From: Butyrivibrio hungatei NK4A153
GTDB taxonomy: Bacteria > Bacillota > Clostridia > Lachnospirales > Lachnospiraceae
DNA length: 64,000 nt
Direction: 5' to 3'
Assembly (NCBI RefSeq): GCF_000424465.1
Contig: NZ_AUJY01000008.1
Coordinates: 1-64,000, forward strand
Shown: positions 51,798 to 61,359 of the stretch, one piece after another
Position numbering within the stretch: the first letter of the stretch is position 1
Layout: every line of letters begins with the position of its first letter
The notes under the pieces: model-generated
The model's database searches: none
What the model was told of the DNA's origin: nothing
Seen by the model: only the letters and a program-made list of their open reading frames with translations
Translations under genes and position numbers: made by a program

Positions 51798-52755
51798 TGT
51801 TGTGGCACTTGGAGAATTACTGATCGATTTCACAAATAATGGAATGAGCGCTCAGGGGAATCCTTTATTTGAAGCTAATCCCGGGGGTGCACCGTGTAAT
51901 GTCCTTTCCATGCTGCAGAATCTTGGAAACAGCACTGCATTTATCGGAAAGGTCGGAGATGACTTTTTTGGAAAAATGCTAAGGGAAAGAATTGAAAAGC
52001 AGGGAATAGAAGCTTCAGGTCTTGTACAGGATGCGACAGTACCGACTACTTTGGCTTTTGTGAATAAGCTTGCAAACGGAGACAGGGATTTTTCTTTTTA
52101 CAGAAAACCGGGAGCAGATATGATGCTGACTGCGGACGATGTCAGGGCAAACAGAAATCTTCTTGAAAATACCGAAGTCTTCCATTTGGGAACATTGTCT
52201 ATGACAGATGAGCCGGCAAAAGAAGCAACAAAACTGGCTGTTAGTATTGCAAAGGAAAGCGGTGCCGTTATCTCTTTTGATCCGAACTACAGAGAGCCGT
52301 TGTGGGAATCTGTAGAGGATGCTCTTGAGGCAATGAAATACGGCTTTGAAAATTGTGATGTTTTAAAAATATCAGACAATGAAGTTGAACTGTTCACCGG
52401 AATGGCTGATATTGAAGCAGGTGCGAAGAAAATACAGAAAGAATTCGAAATACCAATTGTATTTGCAACACTCGGGGCAGAGGGAAGTATGGCTCTGTAT
52501 AAGGACTTTGTTGTAAAAAAAGAAGGCTATAAGAATCCGGATACGATAGAAACTACCGGTGCAGGTGATACATTCTGTGCCTGTGCAATTGATTATATCC
52601 GTAGGAATGGCCTTAACGATCTTTCGGAGGCCGGTCTGTCAGAGTGCCTGTCATTTGCAAATGCAGCAGCATCGATCATCACTACAAGAAGAGGCGCACT
52701 ATCTGTTATGCCGACTTTGGATGAGGTTGGATTGTTCATGAAATCACGCGAATAA
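51784..52755 (+). CDS. Fructokinase, PfkB family
   Basis: 323 residues from ATG 51784 (GGAGAAG upstream), overlapping the GH32 gene by 14 nt. GELLIDFT start, EANPGGAPCNV, GKVGDDFFGKM, ISFDPNYREPLWES and the C-terminal ETTGAGDTFCACAIDY with the catalytic Asp. This is the bacterial FrK pattern of ribokinase-like kinases: fructose to fructose-6-phosphate. It completes the fructan pathway: binding, import, hydrolysis, phosphorylation. Confidence 0.92.
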   Translation: MSKFNVVALGELLIDFTNNGMSAQGNPLFEANPGGAPCNVLSMLQNLGNSTAFIGKVGDDFFGKMLRERIEKQGIEASGLVQDATVPTTLAFVNKLANGDRDFSFYRKPGADMMLTADDVRANRNLLENTEVFHLGTLSMTDEPAKEATKLAVSIAKESGAVISFDPNYREPLWESVEDALEAMKYGFENCDVLKISDNEVELFTGMADIEAGAKKIQKEFEIPIVFATLGAEGSMALYKDFVVKKEGYKNPDTIETTGAGDTFCACAIDYIRRNGLNDLSEAGLSECLSFANAAASIITTRRGALSVMPTLDEVGLFMKSRE

Positions 52756-52764
52756 ATATAAAAC

Positions 52765-52958
52765 GCTCCGTGGCCAAGATAGGCGGCCATTTCGGACAAA
52801 AGATTGCATCTTATTTTGGCGGCAAGAATGTAAGAGTGCTCAACTACGGCTTTATCAAGAAGTTCTATGATGGAATGAGCGCCGAGGATGCGCTTAAAGA
52901 GAGCAGGATAACACCTGAGTGCATACTTGAAGATGTTTGCATATTTGACCTTAAATGA
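52765..52958 (+). pseudogene. C-terminal remnant of a DXS/transketolase-like gene
   Basis: About 60 codons read GGHFGQKIASYFGGKNVRVLNYG, then KKFYDGMSAEDALKESRITPECI, which looks like the C-terminal domain of 1-deoxyxylulose-5-phosphate synthase or transketolase (GG.G..IA....G..VLN.G....F...S....L....LTPE.I). The N-terminal 500 or more residues are absent, and there is no ribosome binding site before the only start-like codon (GTG 52770). It is most likely a decayed fragment directly after the fructokinase gene. Confidence 0.55.
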
Positions 52959-53010
52959 AAAAAAGCGTAAATTGAAATGGTAACATTTCATTCATTTAAG
53001 GAGAGAGAAT

Positions 53011-53448
53011 ATGGCAAAAATCTTAAATCCCGAACAGTATCAGGAGTCTATGAGCGCCAAAGGCGAAATTCGTTATCAAGAGACACAGAGACTTTTGTTC
53101 TTTGGACTTCCGTGGACTTTTACAAAATATGAACTTAGAGACAATGACCTTACAATCATCAAAGGTTTTTTGACAGTGCGCGAAAACGACTGTTACATGT
53201 ACAAAGTATCTGATGTTGAGATAACAAGAACTCTCATGCAGAGAATCTTTGGTTTATCAACGATCATATGTTATACCTCTGATGTTACGGATAAGACTAT
53301 CGTAATGAAGAATATCAAGCACGGCCGCGAGATCAAGGATTTCCTTCTTCACGCTTCCGAGGCAGCAAGAATCCGCCGTAAGACTGTAAGCATGCAGAAC
53401 ATTGGATTTGATACCGATGATATGGATGATTATCACGACATGAACTAA
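53011..53448 (+). CDS. Bacterial PH-domain protein
   Basis: 145 residues. Central part KYELRDNDLTIIKGFLTVRENDCYMYKVSDVEITRTLMQRIFGLSTIICYTSDVTDKTIVMKNIKHGREIKDFL is the bPH_2/YdbS-type pattern (short strands, 'Y.I...D.E....L.qRi.Gl.tI.i.s'). Residues 29-34 (FFGLPW) may touch the membrane, but there is no full helix. The acidic tail (DTDDMDDYHDMN) is unusual. Function unknown. AAGGAGAGAG precedes the ATG; it stands alone. Confidence 0.75.
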   Translation: MAKILNPEQYQESMSAKGEIRYQETQRLLFFGLPWTFTKYELRDNDLTIIKGFLTVRENDCYMYKVSDVEITRTLMQRIFGLSTIICYTSDVTDKTIVMKNIKHGREIKDFLLHASEAARIRRKTVSMQNIGFDTDDMDDYHDMN

Positions 53449-53535
53449 TTTATCGAACTTCCTAGTTTAAAAGATATGTGTTAAATTATATATAGCAACG
53501 TTTTTTAGTTAATATTATACCTATACGAGGATGAT

Positions 53536-55332
53536 ATGGTAAACATAGTTGATGATCGCAAAGTTAACTCCGGGGCAAGAGGAGTTTATCTTGCATTAAT
53601 GGTATTTGGCGGAATATTGATGAATATTTGTGGAAGTAAGTTTGTCGGTCGCTTCGAAATTCCGCTATATCTGGATTCTGTAGGTACTATGACCGTATCT
53701 ATGCTGGGAGGATTTCTTCCCGGTATATTTGTCGGTTTTTTCAGTTCGTTCTTAAACAGTATTTTTACTGATTCCGTGGCGATCTCCTACAGCATGATAA
53801 ATGTTCTTATCGCTATACTTACCACTGTTTTTTATGAAAAAAAGTGGTTCAAAGATTTCTATAAAATAATCCTGGCAGTACTTATATACGGCGTTGTCGG
53901 AGGCGTTTTGGGAGCAATACTCACGGGTATTATCTACGGCTTTGGCTCTGAGACTGCGTCACTTAACTTTTTGAAGATAATCTATGAATCCGGTAAGATG
54001 TCGGCATTTCAGGCAGCTCTGATTGCCGATTATGTAGTCGATGTTGCGGATAAGATGATAAGTGTGTTGATAGCTCTTTTGATCACATTTATAGTTCCTG
54101 CCGGTGTTCGCGACAGACTGAATGTGAAGTACTGGAAGCAGGCGCCTCTGACGCCTGAAGCCGTGCAGACTATGAGAAGCGGAAAGAGCCGTCGTATATC
54201 ACTTAGAATGAAGGTTGTTATCCTTCTTACTCTTGCAACGGGACTCGTCGCTTTTTGTGCTATTTTTATCAGTACGATGTTGTTCAGAGATGCGATAGTT
54301 CAGACGGGAAAAAATACTGTTCACATTGCGCAGGAAATAGGCAGTTATTCGGGCGTTGACCTTTCCGGAATATCACCGTACTCGGAAGAAGAGACGGGAA
54401 GAGAGGTCTTTAAATTCGCTACCAGACAGATATCTCTTTTCATCGGATTATACATATTCATTCTCGGCGTAGGTATCTATATGTCGGAGTATCATCTGAT
54501 ACTTCCGATCAATACGATGGCGCTCTCGTCGTCGCGGTTTTCTGACGGAAGCGAGGAGAATCTTGAAAAGACGGCGAAGATGTTTGAAGAGATCAAGATC
54601 GGAACCGGCGATGAGATTGAAAACATGTACGATGCGCTTCTTAAGATGATAGAGGCACACGTTGCGTCTGTTAAGGCACTTAAGAGTAGAAACGAGACCA
54701 TTACTGCACTTCAAAATTCAATCATCTATGCTCTTGCCGATCTTGTTGAAAGCAGAGATCAGAGTACGGGTGAGCATGTTAAGAATACAGCGGAATACAC
54801 CAAGATTATCATGAATGAGATGATAAAAGAGGGCGTATATACAGATCTTTTGACACCGCAGTTTGTTTCGGATGTTTATCATTCGGCACCGCTTCACGAT
54901 GTCGGAAAGATCAGTATTTCCGATAATTTCCTTAATAAGCCGGGTAAACTCACACCCGAAGAATTTACGATCATGAAGACTCATTCAAAGGAAGGCGCCG
55001 TGATCATCGATAAGGTTATGAGCAATCTTCCCGAGCAGGATGCGGGCTATCTGAAAGAAGCCAAGAATCTTGCCATGTACCATCACGAGAGATGGGACGG
55101 AACCGGTTATCCGATGGGACTTAAGGGAGAAGAGATTCCTCTTTCCGCAAGGATAATGGCGGTAGCCGATGTATTTGATGCGCTCATCTCGGAGAGAAGC
55201 TACAAGAAAGCGTTCCCGTTTGATGAGGCAATTAAGATTATTAAGGAGAGTTCCGGTACTCACTTCGATCCGAAGGTTGCACAGGCTTTTTTGAATGCGC
55301 TTGAGGAAGTAAGAAAGATAGCGGAAGTCTGA
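53536..55332 (+). CDS. HD-GYP domain protein with ECF-like membrane sensor
   Basis: 598 residues. N-terminus with about six helices (10-195) resembling ECF S-component-type sensors (PLYLDSVGTMTVSMLGGFLPGIFVGFFSSFLNSIF), a further helix pair around 230-320 flanking an outer loop, a coiled linker (EENLEKTAKMFEEIKIGTGDEIENMYDALLKM), then an intact HD-GYP domain: STGEHVKNTAEY, HDVGKISISD, HHERWDGTGYP and FDALISERSYK. It should hydrolyse c-di-GMP, the counterpart to the riboswitch at 16262. No GGDEF partner adjoins it. ATACGAGGATG precedes the ATG; shikimate kinase follows after 10 nt. Confidence 0.92.
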   Translation: MVNIVDDRKVNSGARGVYLALMVFGGILMNICGSKFVGRFEIPLYLDSVGTMTVSMLGGFLPGIFVGFFSSFLNSIFTDSVAISYSMINVLIAILTTVFYEKKWFKDFYKIILAVLIYGVVGGVLGAILTGIIYGFGSETASLNFLKIIYESGKMSAFQAALIADYVVDVADKMISVLIALLITFIVPAGVRDRLNVKYWKQAPLTPEAVQTMRSGKSRRISLRMKVVILLTLATGLVAFCAIFISTMLFRDAIVQTGKNTVHIAQEIGSYSGVDLSGISPYSEEETGREVFKFATRQISLFIGLYIFILGVGIYMSEYHLILPINTMALSSSRFSDGSEENLEKTAKMFEEIKIGTGDEIENMYDALLKMIEAHVASVKALKSRNETITALQNSIIYALADLVESRDQSTGEHVKNTAEYTKIIMNEMIKEGVYTDLLTPQFVSDVYHSAPLHDVGKISISDNFLNKPGKLTPEEFTIMKTHSKEGAVIIDKVMSNLPEQDAGYLKEAKNLAMYHHERWDGTGYPMGLKGEEIPLSARIMAVADVFDALISERSYKKAFPFDEAIKIIKESSGTHFDPKVAQAFLNALEEVRKIAEV

Positions 55333-55342
55333 AAGGATTTTT

Positions 55343-55843
55343 ATGAAAAAAGACAATATTATTTTGGTTGGGATGCCTACATCCGGAAAGAGTACGGTAG
55401 GAGTAATACTCGCCAAAATATTGGGATATAATTTTGTTGACGCTGATATAGTTATCCAGAAAAAAGAAGGAAGGAGACTTTCTGAGATAATAGAGCAGGA
55501 GGGTGTTGACGGATTTATTGAAATCGAGAACAAGGTAAATGCAGGTATTGAGACGGAGAGAACCGTCATAGCAACCGGTGGAAGTGTCGTGTACGGCAGA
55601 GAAGCTATGGAGCATTATAAAAATATCGGTAAAGTAGTGTATCTCAAAGTCGGAATGGAAGCTCTGACAAAGCGACTTAAGGATGTAAAACAGCGCGGGG
55701 TTGTTATGAGACCCGGACAGTCCCTGATCGCGCTTTATAATGAGCGAAGCGTTCTGTATGAGAAATATGCCGATATCACTATCGATGAAAAAGATAACAC
55801 AATGGAAGAGGTCGTTACAGACTTAGTCGCAGCACTCAAATAA
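55343..55843 (+). CDS. Shikimate kinase family protein
   Basis: 166 residues. P-loop GMPTSGKST (10-18), FVDADIVI (shikimate Asp), ATGGSVVY (GGG-like loop, here GGS) and MRPGQSLIALYNER (lid with Arg). Compared with AroK, the second glycine motif and the short lid differ, so a related small-molecule kinase is possible. No other aro gene is close. It is 10 nt behind the HD-GYP gene and 10 nt before the SNF2 gene, so all three may be co-transcribed. Confidence 0.8.
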   Translation: MKKDNIILVGMPTSGKSTVGVILAKILGYNFVDADIVIQKKEGRRLSEIIEQEGVDGFIEIENKVNAGIETERTVIATGGSVVYGREAMEHYKNIGKVVYLKVGMEALTKRLKDVKQRGVVMRPGQSLIALYNERSVLYEKYADITIDEKDNTMEEVVTDLVAALK

Positions 55844-55853
55844 TAAGGCATGA

Positions 55854-58800
55854 ATGAATAATGGAGCGAACGAAACTAAAAAAGGCGAATACATAACCGG
55901 CTCGGGAAGGCGGTTTGTTTCTGATGCGCCCAAAGAGTTTCACTACACGTCATTTGAGACAAAAAGGCTCCTTAGAGAGTATGCGCCTGTGAGTGAGGCG
56001 CCTCTTTTATACAAAGATACTTCACTTGCCGTTCTGGAGCCGCATGCCGTATTAAACAGAGAAAAGCTTGTGGTATCTTTTTGCATAAAGTCTGAAAAGG
56101 GCGGCCACAGCTATGTTCTTAAGGATATAGCCGAGCTTCTTGATGCTATAGAAAAGCACAGCTTCTTAAGCTATGGTAAGCATCTTGAGTTTACGCATGA
56201 TATGTCTTCATTTTCTGCGGATTCCCAGAAGATAATAAATTTCTTATTTGACTATTTCAGAGGTAGAAGAGCGGGAGACCCTTATCAGGTCTATTCGCGT
56301 TCAAAGAGCCGTAGCAAAAACATCGAGCTTTGCGGTAATGAGATTGATGAGTTTTTTAAATCTGTAAAAGAGACTTTTTTCCTTAATTCCGATTTTAGGG
56401 CGAGGTACAGCGAAGAACGCCTTCTTGAGATAGTTCCTGTTTTCCCTGACATTGACCTTCATATTGAGAAAAAGAACTTCGGAGTCGTTTTCGAATCCGG
56501 CTCTTTTACCATGTTCGAAGGATATTCAAATATTTATTTCGAAAGAAAGAGAAAGCTTCACATGATTCCCCGAAGTGACTGCGCGGAGATCATTCCGGTG
56601 CTCAAGTTCCTTGCGGCTAGAAGAACTGAGAACGAGCTCTTTATAGCTGAAAAAGATCTGCCTCTTTTTTCGGAAGGTCTTTTCCATGTGATCAATGAGT
56701 TCTTCAATGTGAGCACGGACGGCTTCGAGGCTTCGAGATACGCGCCTGATATTCCAAAGTTTGAGATCTACGTAGATATGCCGGATGCAAATAGCATAAC
56801 CTGTAAGGTGAAAGCGGCGTATGATGCCGGAAACGGTATGAAAGAGAGCTTTGACATCTTTGAATCCCGGGACATTGACAAGTTTGGCGATGAGCCGGCG
56901 ACCGATGTGAAGAGGAACAGTTATCTGGAGAACAGAACTGCAAAACTGATAAGCCCGTATTTTGACAGACTTGACTCCGACAGGAAAGCGCTGGTACTTA
57001 CGACGGATTCATATACGGATGATAAGCTTTACGTTTTTCTTGCGGAAAAGATGGGATATCTTTCTACCATAGGCGATGTATTCGTATCGGATGCGATCAA
57101 GGCGGTAAGGATCGAGAAGGGGCTCAAGGTGAATCTTGGCGTCTCTGTTGTTTCGGACCTTCTGGAACTTTCGATGGTGCCTGAAACGCTTACGCCTGAT
57201 GAGCTTGGTGAGATACTGAGTCAGTACGACAAAAAGAGAAAGTATTATAAATTAAAGAGCGGCGAAGTGGTGAGCGTTGCGAGTGATGACGCCAAGATGC
57301 TGTTTGCGCTTAAGGACGGACTTGGAATAACGGCGAAGCAGATTGTCGAAGGTCACGCAGAGGTACCGAGATACAGAGCTCTTTTTATCAATGATATCGC
57401 GGAAAAAAATATTCAAGAGGGCGGTTCTTCCATCGGAAGAAGCAAGAACTTTAAGGAATTTGTGTCGGGATTTGCAACGCCTACGGATGAGCGCTTTAAG
57501 GTACCTGAGAGTCTTGAGGATGTTCTTAGGGATTATCAGAAGACGGGATTTTTCTGGCTTAAAGCTCTTTCGCATAACGGATTTGGCGGCATTCTTGCCG
57601 ATGACATGGGACTTGGTAAGACAATTCAGGTTCTTGCATATCTTCTCAGTGCAAAAGAATGTGCGCTAAAAGAGGGAAGAAAGAACAGGTGCAGTCTGAT
57701 TGTGTGTCCGGCGTCACTTGTGTACAACTGGCAACATGAGATCAGGAAGTTCACACCGCTTCTTAACTGCGAGATAGCTGTCGGCATAAAGCCTGACAGA
57801 GTGAGGATCACGTCGGAGATTGACAGTGAAGAGACCGATGTTATCATCACGTCATATGATCTTTTAAGAAGAGATATCGAGCTGTATAAGTATTTGAATT
57901 TTGACTGCTGCGTTATTGATGAAGCGCAGTTTATAAAGAACCCGGGTACGCTTATTGCGAAGGCTGTAAAGAGCATAAATGCGGCATTTAAAGTGGCTCT
58001 TACGGGAACGCCCATCGAGAACAGACTGAGCGAACTCTGGAGCATATTTGATTTCTGCATGCCGGGATATCTTTTTGGATATAAGCAGTTCCGTGACAAT
58101 ATTGAGGTTCCCGTTGTTTCGGACGGGGATGAGTCTTCGACCGAGATGCTCAGGAAGATGATAGCGCCTTTTGTGATCAGAAGGCTTAAGAGTGATGTCT
58201 TAAAGGATCTTCCCGACAAGCTTGAAGAGAATATCTATGCGCCTATGAACAGTTCTCAGAGAGAGCTTTATGATGCGCACCTTCAGAGAGTTAAGCTTAT
58301 GGTCGAGGGAACGGATGAGGAATCTTTTGGAAAAGACAGGATAGTAATCCTTTCGGAACTTACAAGGCTTCGCCAGCTTTGCTGCGATCCGGGGCTTGTG
58401 TATGAAAACTATACAGGCGGAAGCGCCAAAACAGATCTTCTTATCGAGATGATAAAGAGTGCCTCCGAAAGCGGCCACAAGATTCTTTTATTCTCGCAGT
58501 TCACATCAATGCTCGACAGAATAACAAAGGAACTTGAAAATGCGGGAATATCGCACTACCTTCTTACCGGTTCCACCAAGAAGGAAGACCGAATAAAGCT
58601 AGTCGATGCCTTCCAGGAAGATGACACTTCGGTATTTTGCATATCCCTTAAAGCCGGCGGCACAGGTCTTAACCTTACAAGCGCGGACATCGTCATCCAC
58701 TTCGACCACTGGTGGAACATCGCGGTCGAGAACCAGGCAACCGACAGAGCCCACCGAATCGGCCAAAAGAATGTCGTCACCGTATATCGCCTGATCATGG

Positions 58801-58931
58801 AGAATACCATCGAAGAGCGCATCATCACCCTTCAGAACCGCAAAAAAGAGCTGGCCGACAAGCTCCTCAACACCGGCACCATGAGCAATCCGACCCTCAC
58901 CAAGGAAGAGCTCCTCGAGCTGCTCGGGTGA
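55854..58931 (+). CDS. SNF2-family helicase
   Basis: 1025 residues. An N-terminal SNF2-associated region (1-540, no SWIM zinc finger visible) precedes the ATPase: RDYQKTGFFWLKALSHNGFGGILADDMGLGKTIQ (Walker A near 585), CPASLVYNWQHEIRKF, DEAQFIKNP (near 688), LTGTPIENRLSELWSIFDF, then the second lobe with LFSQFTSML, LTGSTKKEDR and QATDRAHRIGQ. It should translocate on DNA and remodel protein-DNA or transcription complexes (HepA/RapA-like group). The last 80 codons or so (from about 58680) switch to mostly C-ending codons, unlike the rest of the gene. Confidence 0.92.
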   Translation: MNNGANETKKGEYITGSGRRFVSDAPKEFHYTSFETKRLLREYAPVSEAPLLYKDTSLAVLEPHAVLNREKLVVSFCIKSEKGGHSYVLKDIAELLDAIEKHSFLSYGKHLEFTHDMSSFSADSQKIINFLFDYFRGRRAGDPYQVYSRSKSRSKNIELCGNEIDEFFKSVKETFFLNSDFRARYSEERLLEIVPVFPDIDLHIEKKNFGVVFESGSFTMFEGYSNIYFERKRKLHMIPRSDCAEIIPVLKFLAARRTENELFIAEKDLPLFSEGLFHVINEFFNVSTDGFEASRYAPDIPKFEIYVDMPDANSITCKVKAAYDAGNGMKESFDIFESRDIDKFGDEPATDVKRNSYLENRTAKLISPYFDRLDSDRKALVLTTDSYTDDKLYVFLAEKMGYLSTIGDVFVSDAIKAVRIEKGLKVNLGVSVVSDLLELSMVPETLTPDELGEILSQYDKKRKYYKLKSGEVVSVASDDAKMLFALKDGLGITAKQIVEGHAEVPRYRALFINDIAEKNIQEGGSSIGRSKNFKEFVSGFATPTDERFKVPESLEDVLRDYQKTGFFWLKALSHNGFGGILADDMGLGKTIQVLAYLLSAKECALKEGRKNRCSLIVCPASLVYNWQHEIRKFTPLLNCEIAVGIKPDRVRITSEIDSEETDVIITSYDLLRRDIELYKYLNFDCCVIDEAQFIKNPGTLIAKAVKSINAAFKVALTGTPIENRLSELWSIFDFCMPGYLFGYKQFRDNIEVPVVSDGDESSTEMLRKMIAPFVIRRLKSDVLKDLPDKLEENIYAPMNSSQRELYDAHLQRVKLMVEGTDEESFGKDRIVILSELTRLRQLCCDPGLVYENYTGGSAKTDLLIEMIKSASESGHKILLFSQFTSMLDRITKELENAGISHYLLTGSTKKEDRIKLVDAFQEDDTSVFCISLKAGGTGLNLTSADIVIHFDHWWNIAVENQATDRAHRIGQKNVVTVYRLIMENTIEERIITLQNRKKELADKLLNTGTMSNPTLTKEELLELLG

Positions 58932-58937
58932 TATTGC

Positions 58938-59238
58938 AGGCCTGGCCGCTTACAGCTATGGCGCAGTCAGACCCCTTTAGGGCCGGCCACGGGCAGTGCG
59001 GATATATTTTTTTGAGTTTTGCGAGGGAACGTTGGATTCAGGGGGCTCCGAGAACAGCCATGAAATTCTGCTTTGAGGCTCACTGTTTGACATTCGGTCC
59101 GCCTTATAGCGGGGGCCACGGGCTTATGTTTTTTCGCAATCACTCCGGCTCACATTTTTATAGGGTTCCGACTGTTTTTCTTTTATGGCGCATGTCTCGA
59201 CTAAACTCGCATCCGGACGCATTTATCAGAATTGTAAT
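58938..59238 (+). repeat. Left arm of a long imperfect inverted repeat
   Basis: About 300 nt, starting 7 nt after the SNF2 stop with GGCCTGGCCGCTTACAGC. It matches the reverse complement of 59335-59630 in long blocks (for example ACAGCTATGGCGCAG, GGATATATTTTTTTGAG, ACAGCCATGAAATTCT, TTTATAGGGTTCCGACTG and CATCCGGACGCATTTATCAG), interrupted by short divergent stretches. Open frames inside it are by-products of the repeat. Confidence 0.9.
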
Positions 59239-59239
59239 A

Positions 59240-59323
59240 GCCCGCGAAGGCGGGCGTATAAAAATAAAGAAAGCCATCTCTGCAAGCTTAGAAGTTTGCG
59301 AGAGTGGCTTTCTTTATTTTTAT
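59240..59323. terminator. Central bidirectional terminator of the inverted repeat
   Basis: ATAAAAATAAAGAAAGCCA (59258-59276) pairs with TGGCTTTCTTTATTTTTAT (59305-59323), giving A/T runs on both strands. A small GCCCGC/GCGGGC hairpin (59240-59255) precedes it. It ends transcripts of the convergent SNF2 and DHH genes. Confidence 0.9.
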
Positions 59324-59334
59324 AACTGCAAAGC

Positions 59335-59630
59335 AGTATATTACAATTCTGATAAATGCGTCCGGATGCTCAAACAACGTCTCCACATGCGCAGGAAAAA
59401 CAGTCGGAACCCTATAAAAATGTGGCCTATCGTGAAATGCTCAAAAACATAAGCCCATGGCTCCCCGCTGTAAGGCGGACCGAATGGAGTTTTGAGCCGA
59501 TAGAATTTCATGGCTGTTTTCGGAGCCCCGTGAATCCAAGTGATGGAGCAACTCAAAAAAATATATCCGCACTGCCCGTGGCTGCACCTAAGGGGTCTGG
59601 CTGCGCCATAGCTGTAAGTGGCCGGGCCTC
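59335..59630 (-). repeat. Right arm of the long imperfect inverted repeat
   Basis: Reverse-complement partner of 58938-59238. On the minus strand it starts at the DHH stop codon (TGA followed by GGCCCGGCCAC), just as the left arm starts behind the SNF2 stop. So each arm can be seen as a 300 nt 3' element of its own gene, with the two copies facing each other. Confidence 0.9.
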
Positions 59631-61143
59631 AGATCTCGTGGTAGAGGACCGGGAAGAGGTCGGCACGGATTATGAAGATGTCGTGAGGGTTGTCTTCCCT
59701 AAAGGCGATGTAGTCGCCAATCTCGCCGGAGTAGTAGCGATCCTCGTTTGATACGGTGAAAAGCTTTACTTTTTTGGTGAGAGGTTTAGCGTAGATGTTC
59801 ACTTCGTCCAGACTAATGGCTGTTCTGGCGAATGACATTACGGTTTTCTTTTTGCCTGTGGCGGTATTCCTGATCTTGGGATCATATTCAAATACTTTAT
59901 TGAATGATTTATTCAAAGTTTTATAGGAACTTCTGAGCTTTTTTTCCGATATTGGATAAACTTCGCCAAAAAGACCTATCATCAGGTAAGTGGTGGTATC
60001 TATGATAACATCCATATCTCCTTTTAACGTTCTGACTGTTATCTCAGTATTGTCGGGGAAGATGTCATCAAGCTTTACGTAACCAAGTTCCTGAGTGGTT
60101 TTTGCATATTTTTTCATTTCAGACGTATTAAGCGTCATTTCCTTGGCATATATTATCTCGTAGGAATCAAAGTATTGTTCCATGCGCTCGTGAAGAATCT
60201 TGGCAGAAAATTCTGCGTATTGCTCATCGGTTTGCATCGGGAAAAGATGCATAAGTTTCTCGGGACGAAGCTTTCCGCCGGCTTTGTACATATGACCGCC
60301 GCCTCCGCCCAGACCTTTTGCAAGAAATGCGGCAAGCTCGTCGGCATGCACTTCTTTTATGCAACTTCTGACAGAAAATTTTACTTCACTCTGTCCTATG
60401 TAGTAACTGAGACATACGTTTACGCCTGCGGTCTCAAGTGCAAAATCACTCATAACTCCGAGAATGTTCGGATCGCAGGGCTCTGACTTTATTATCATAT
60501 ACTTGTTTTTTTCAAAATACTCGTAGTTCAGTATTGCATTTCCTGTAACCTTGAGCTCATCAAGGGAAATGTTTGAATTACTCATTTCCACGATTATACT
60601 TCTGTTAATAACAAGCTCGTCTTGCATATCCTTATCAAGAGGGTGGGAGATTTCGGAGAGTTTGTATGTGTCGGTGTAAAGACCGTAGTAAAGAGCTGTT
60701 GCAAGGAGCGGATTATCGTTTACGTCTACGCCTTCTTTTTTGAGTAAATCCCAGACAACTGTGGAGGCGCTTCCGACTGCATTCTTTATTTCCGAATACT
60801 CGGGAAGGTCATCGATTGCCTGATGATGATCTATTATCGCAATATGTTTTGCGGGAGTTTTGGTAATATTCCTTTGTCCGTATTGACAGTCGACAGTTAT
60901 CAAAAGCTCCGGAGTGTCGGCAAAATCCGGCTCATAGCTTACCGGTATCTTGAGTTTGTCGAGCATGATGGTAATATTACTCTTCGTGATCACATTTTTG
61001 CCGCGGTAGATGAGTCGTGCATTTTTTCCATTATTTTTAAAATACCACCATAAAGCGTATCCCGATGCAAGTGCGTCAGCATCCGGATTATCGTGACACT
61101 GTATGACAATATCATTGTATTTCAGTAATTCATTCAATCTCAT
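59629..61143 (-). CDS. DHH-family phosphoesterase
   Basis: 504 residues from ATG 61143 (the in-frame start at 61203 adds 20 unlikely residues). DHH motifs: CHDNPDADALASG (17-28), LITVDCQYG, IIDHHQ (the DHH triad) and GLYTDTYKL. DHHA1 motif GKGLGGGGGHMYKAGG follows near 280. A further C-terminal region of about 190 residues (YEIIYAKEMTLNTSEMKKYAKTT..) is not one I know. Family members hydrolyse nano-RNA, pAp or c-di-AMP-derived pApA; which applies here cannot be read. Its stop lies inside the inverted-repeat arm. Confidence 0.88.
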   Translation of the reverse strand: MRLNELLKYNDIVIQCHDNPDADALASGYALWWYFKNNGKNARLIYRGKNVITKSNITIMLDKLKIPVSYEPDFADTPELLITVDCQYGQRNITKTPAKHIAIIDHHQAIDDLPEYSEIKNAVGSASTVVWDLLKKEGVDVNDNPLLATALYYGLYTDTYKLSEISHPLDKDMQDELVINRSIIVEMSNSNISLDELKVTGNAILNYEYFEKNKYMIIKSEPCDPNILGVMSDFALETAGVNVCLSYYIGQSEVKFSVRSCIKEVHADELAAFLAKGLGGGGGHMYKAGGKLRPEKLMHLFPMQTDEQYAEFSAKILHERMEQYFDSYEIIYAKEMTLNTSEMKKYAKTTQELGYVKLDDIFPDNTEITVRTLKGDMDVIIDTTTYLMIGLFGEVYPISEKKLRSSYKTLNKSFNKVFEYDPKIRNTATGKKKTVMSFARTAISLDEVNIYAKPLTKKVKLFTVSNEDRYYSGEIGDYIAFREDNPHDIFIIRADLFPVLYHEI

Positions 61144-61359
61144 AACTATATAAATCCAAGCAAGTTCGGCCCTTGTGCTTTGCGTGGGAGCGAACTGTAA
61201 CATTTGAATGGATACCTGTATTAAAAGGTCACCATTTCTATGATAATCAATTTTTTCATTATGTAAAGAGCAGTGCTTTAATTAATTTTAATATAAAATA
61301 TTAATTGTAAAAAAATAAAATTATTCTTATATGGTAGTATATAATATATTTGATGCGGG

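Noticed and set aside
58712-59556. ORFs of 246 and 71 codons inside the inverted repeat
   Set aside because: Both are readings of the same repeat arm, one overlaps the SNF2 gene in another frame, and neither has a ribosome binding site. They may reflect an old coding origin but are not called as genes.
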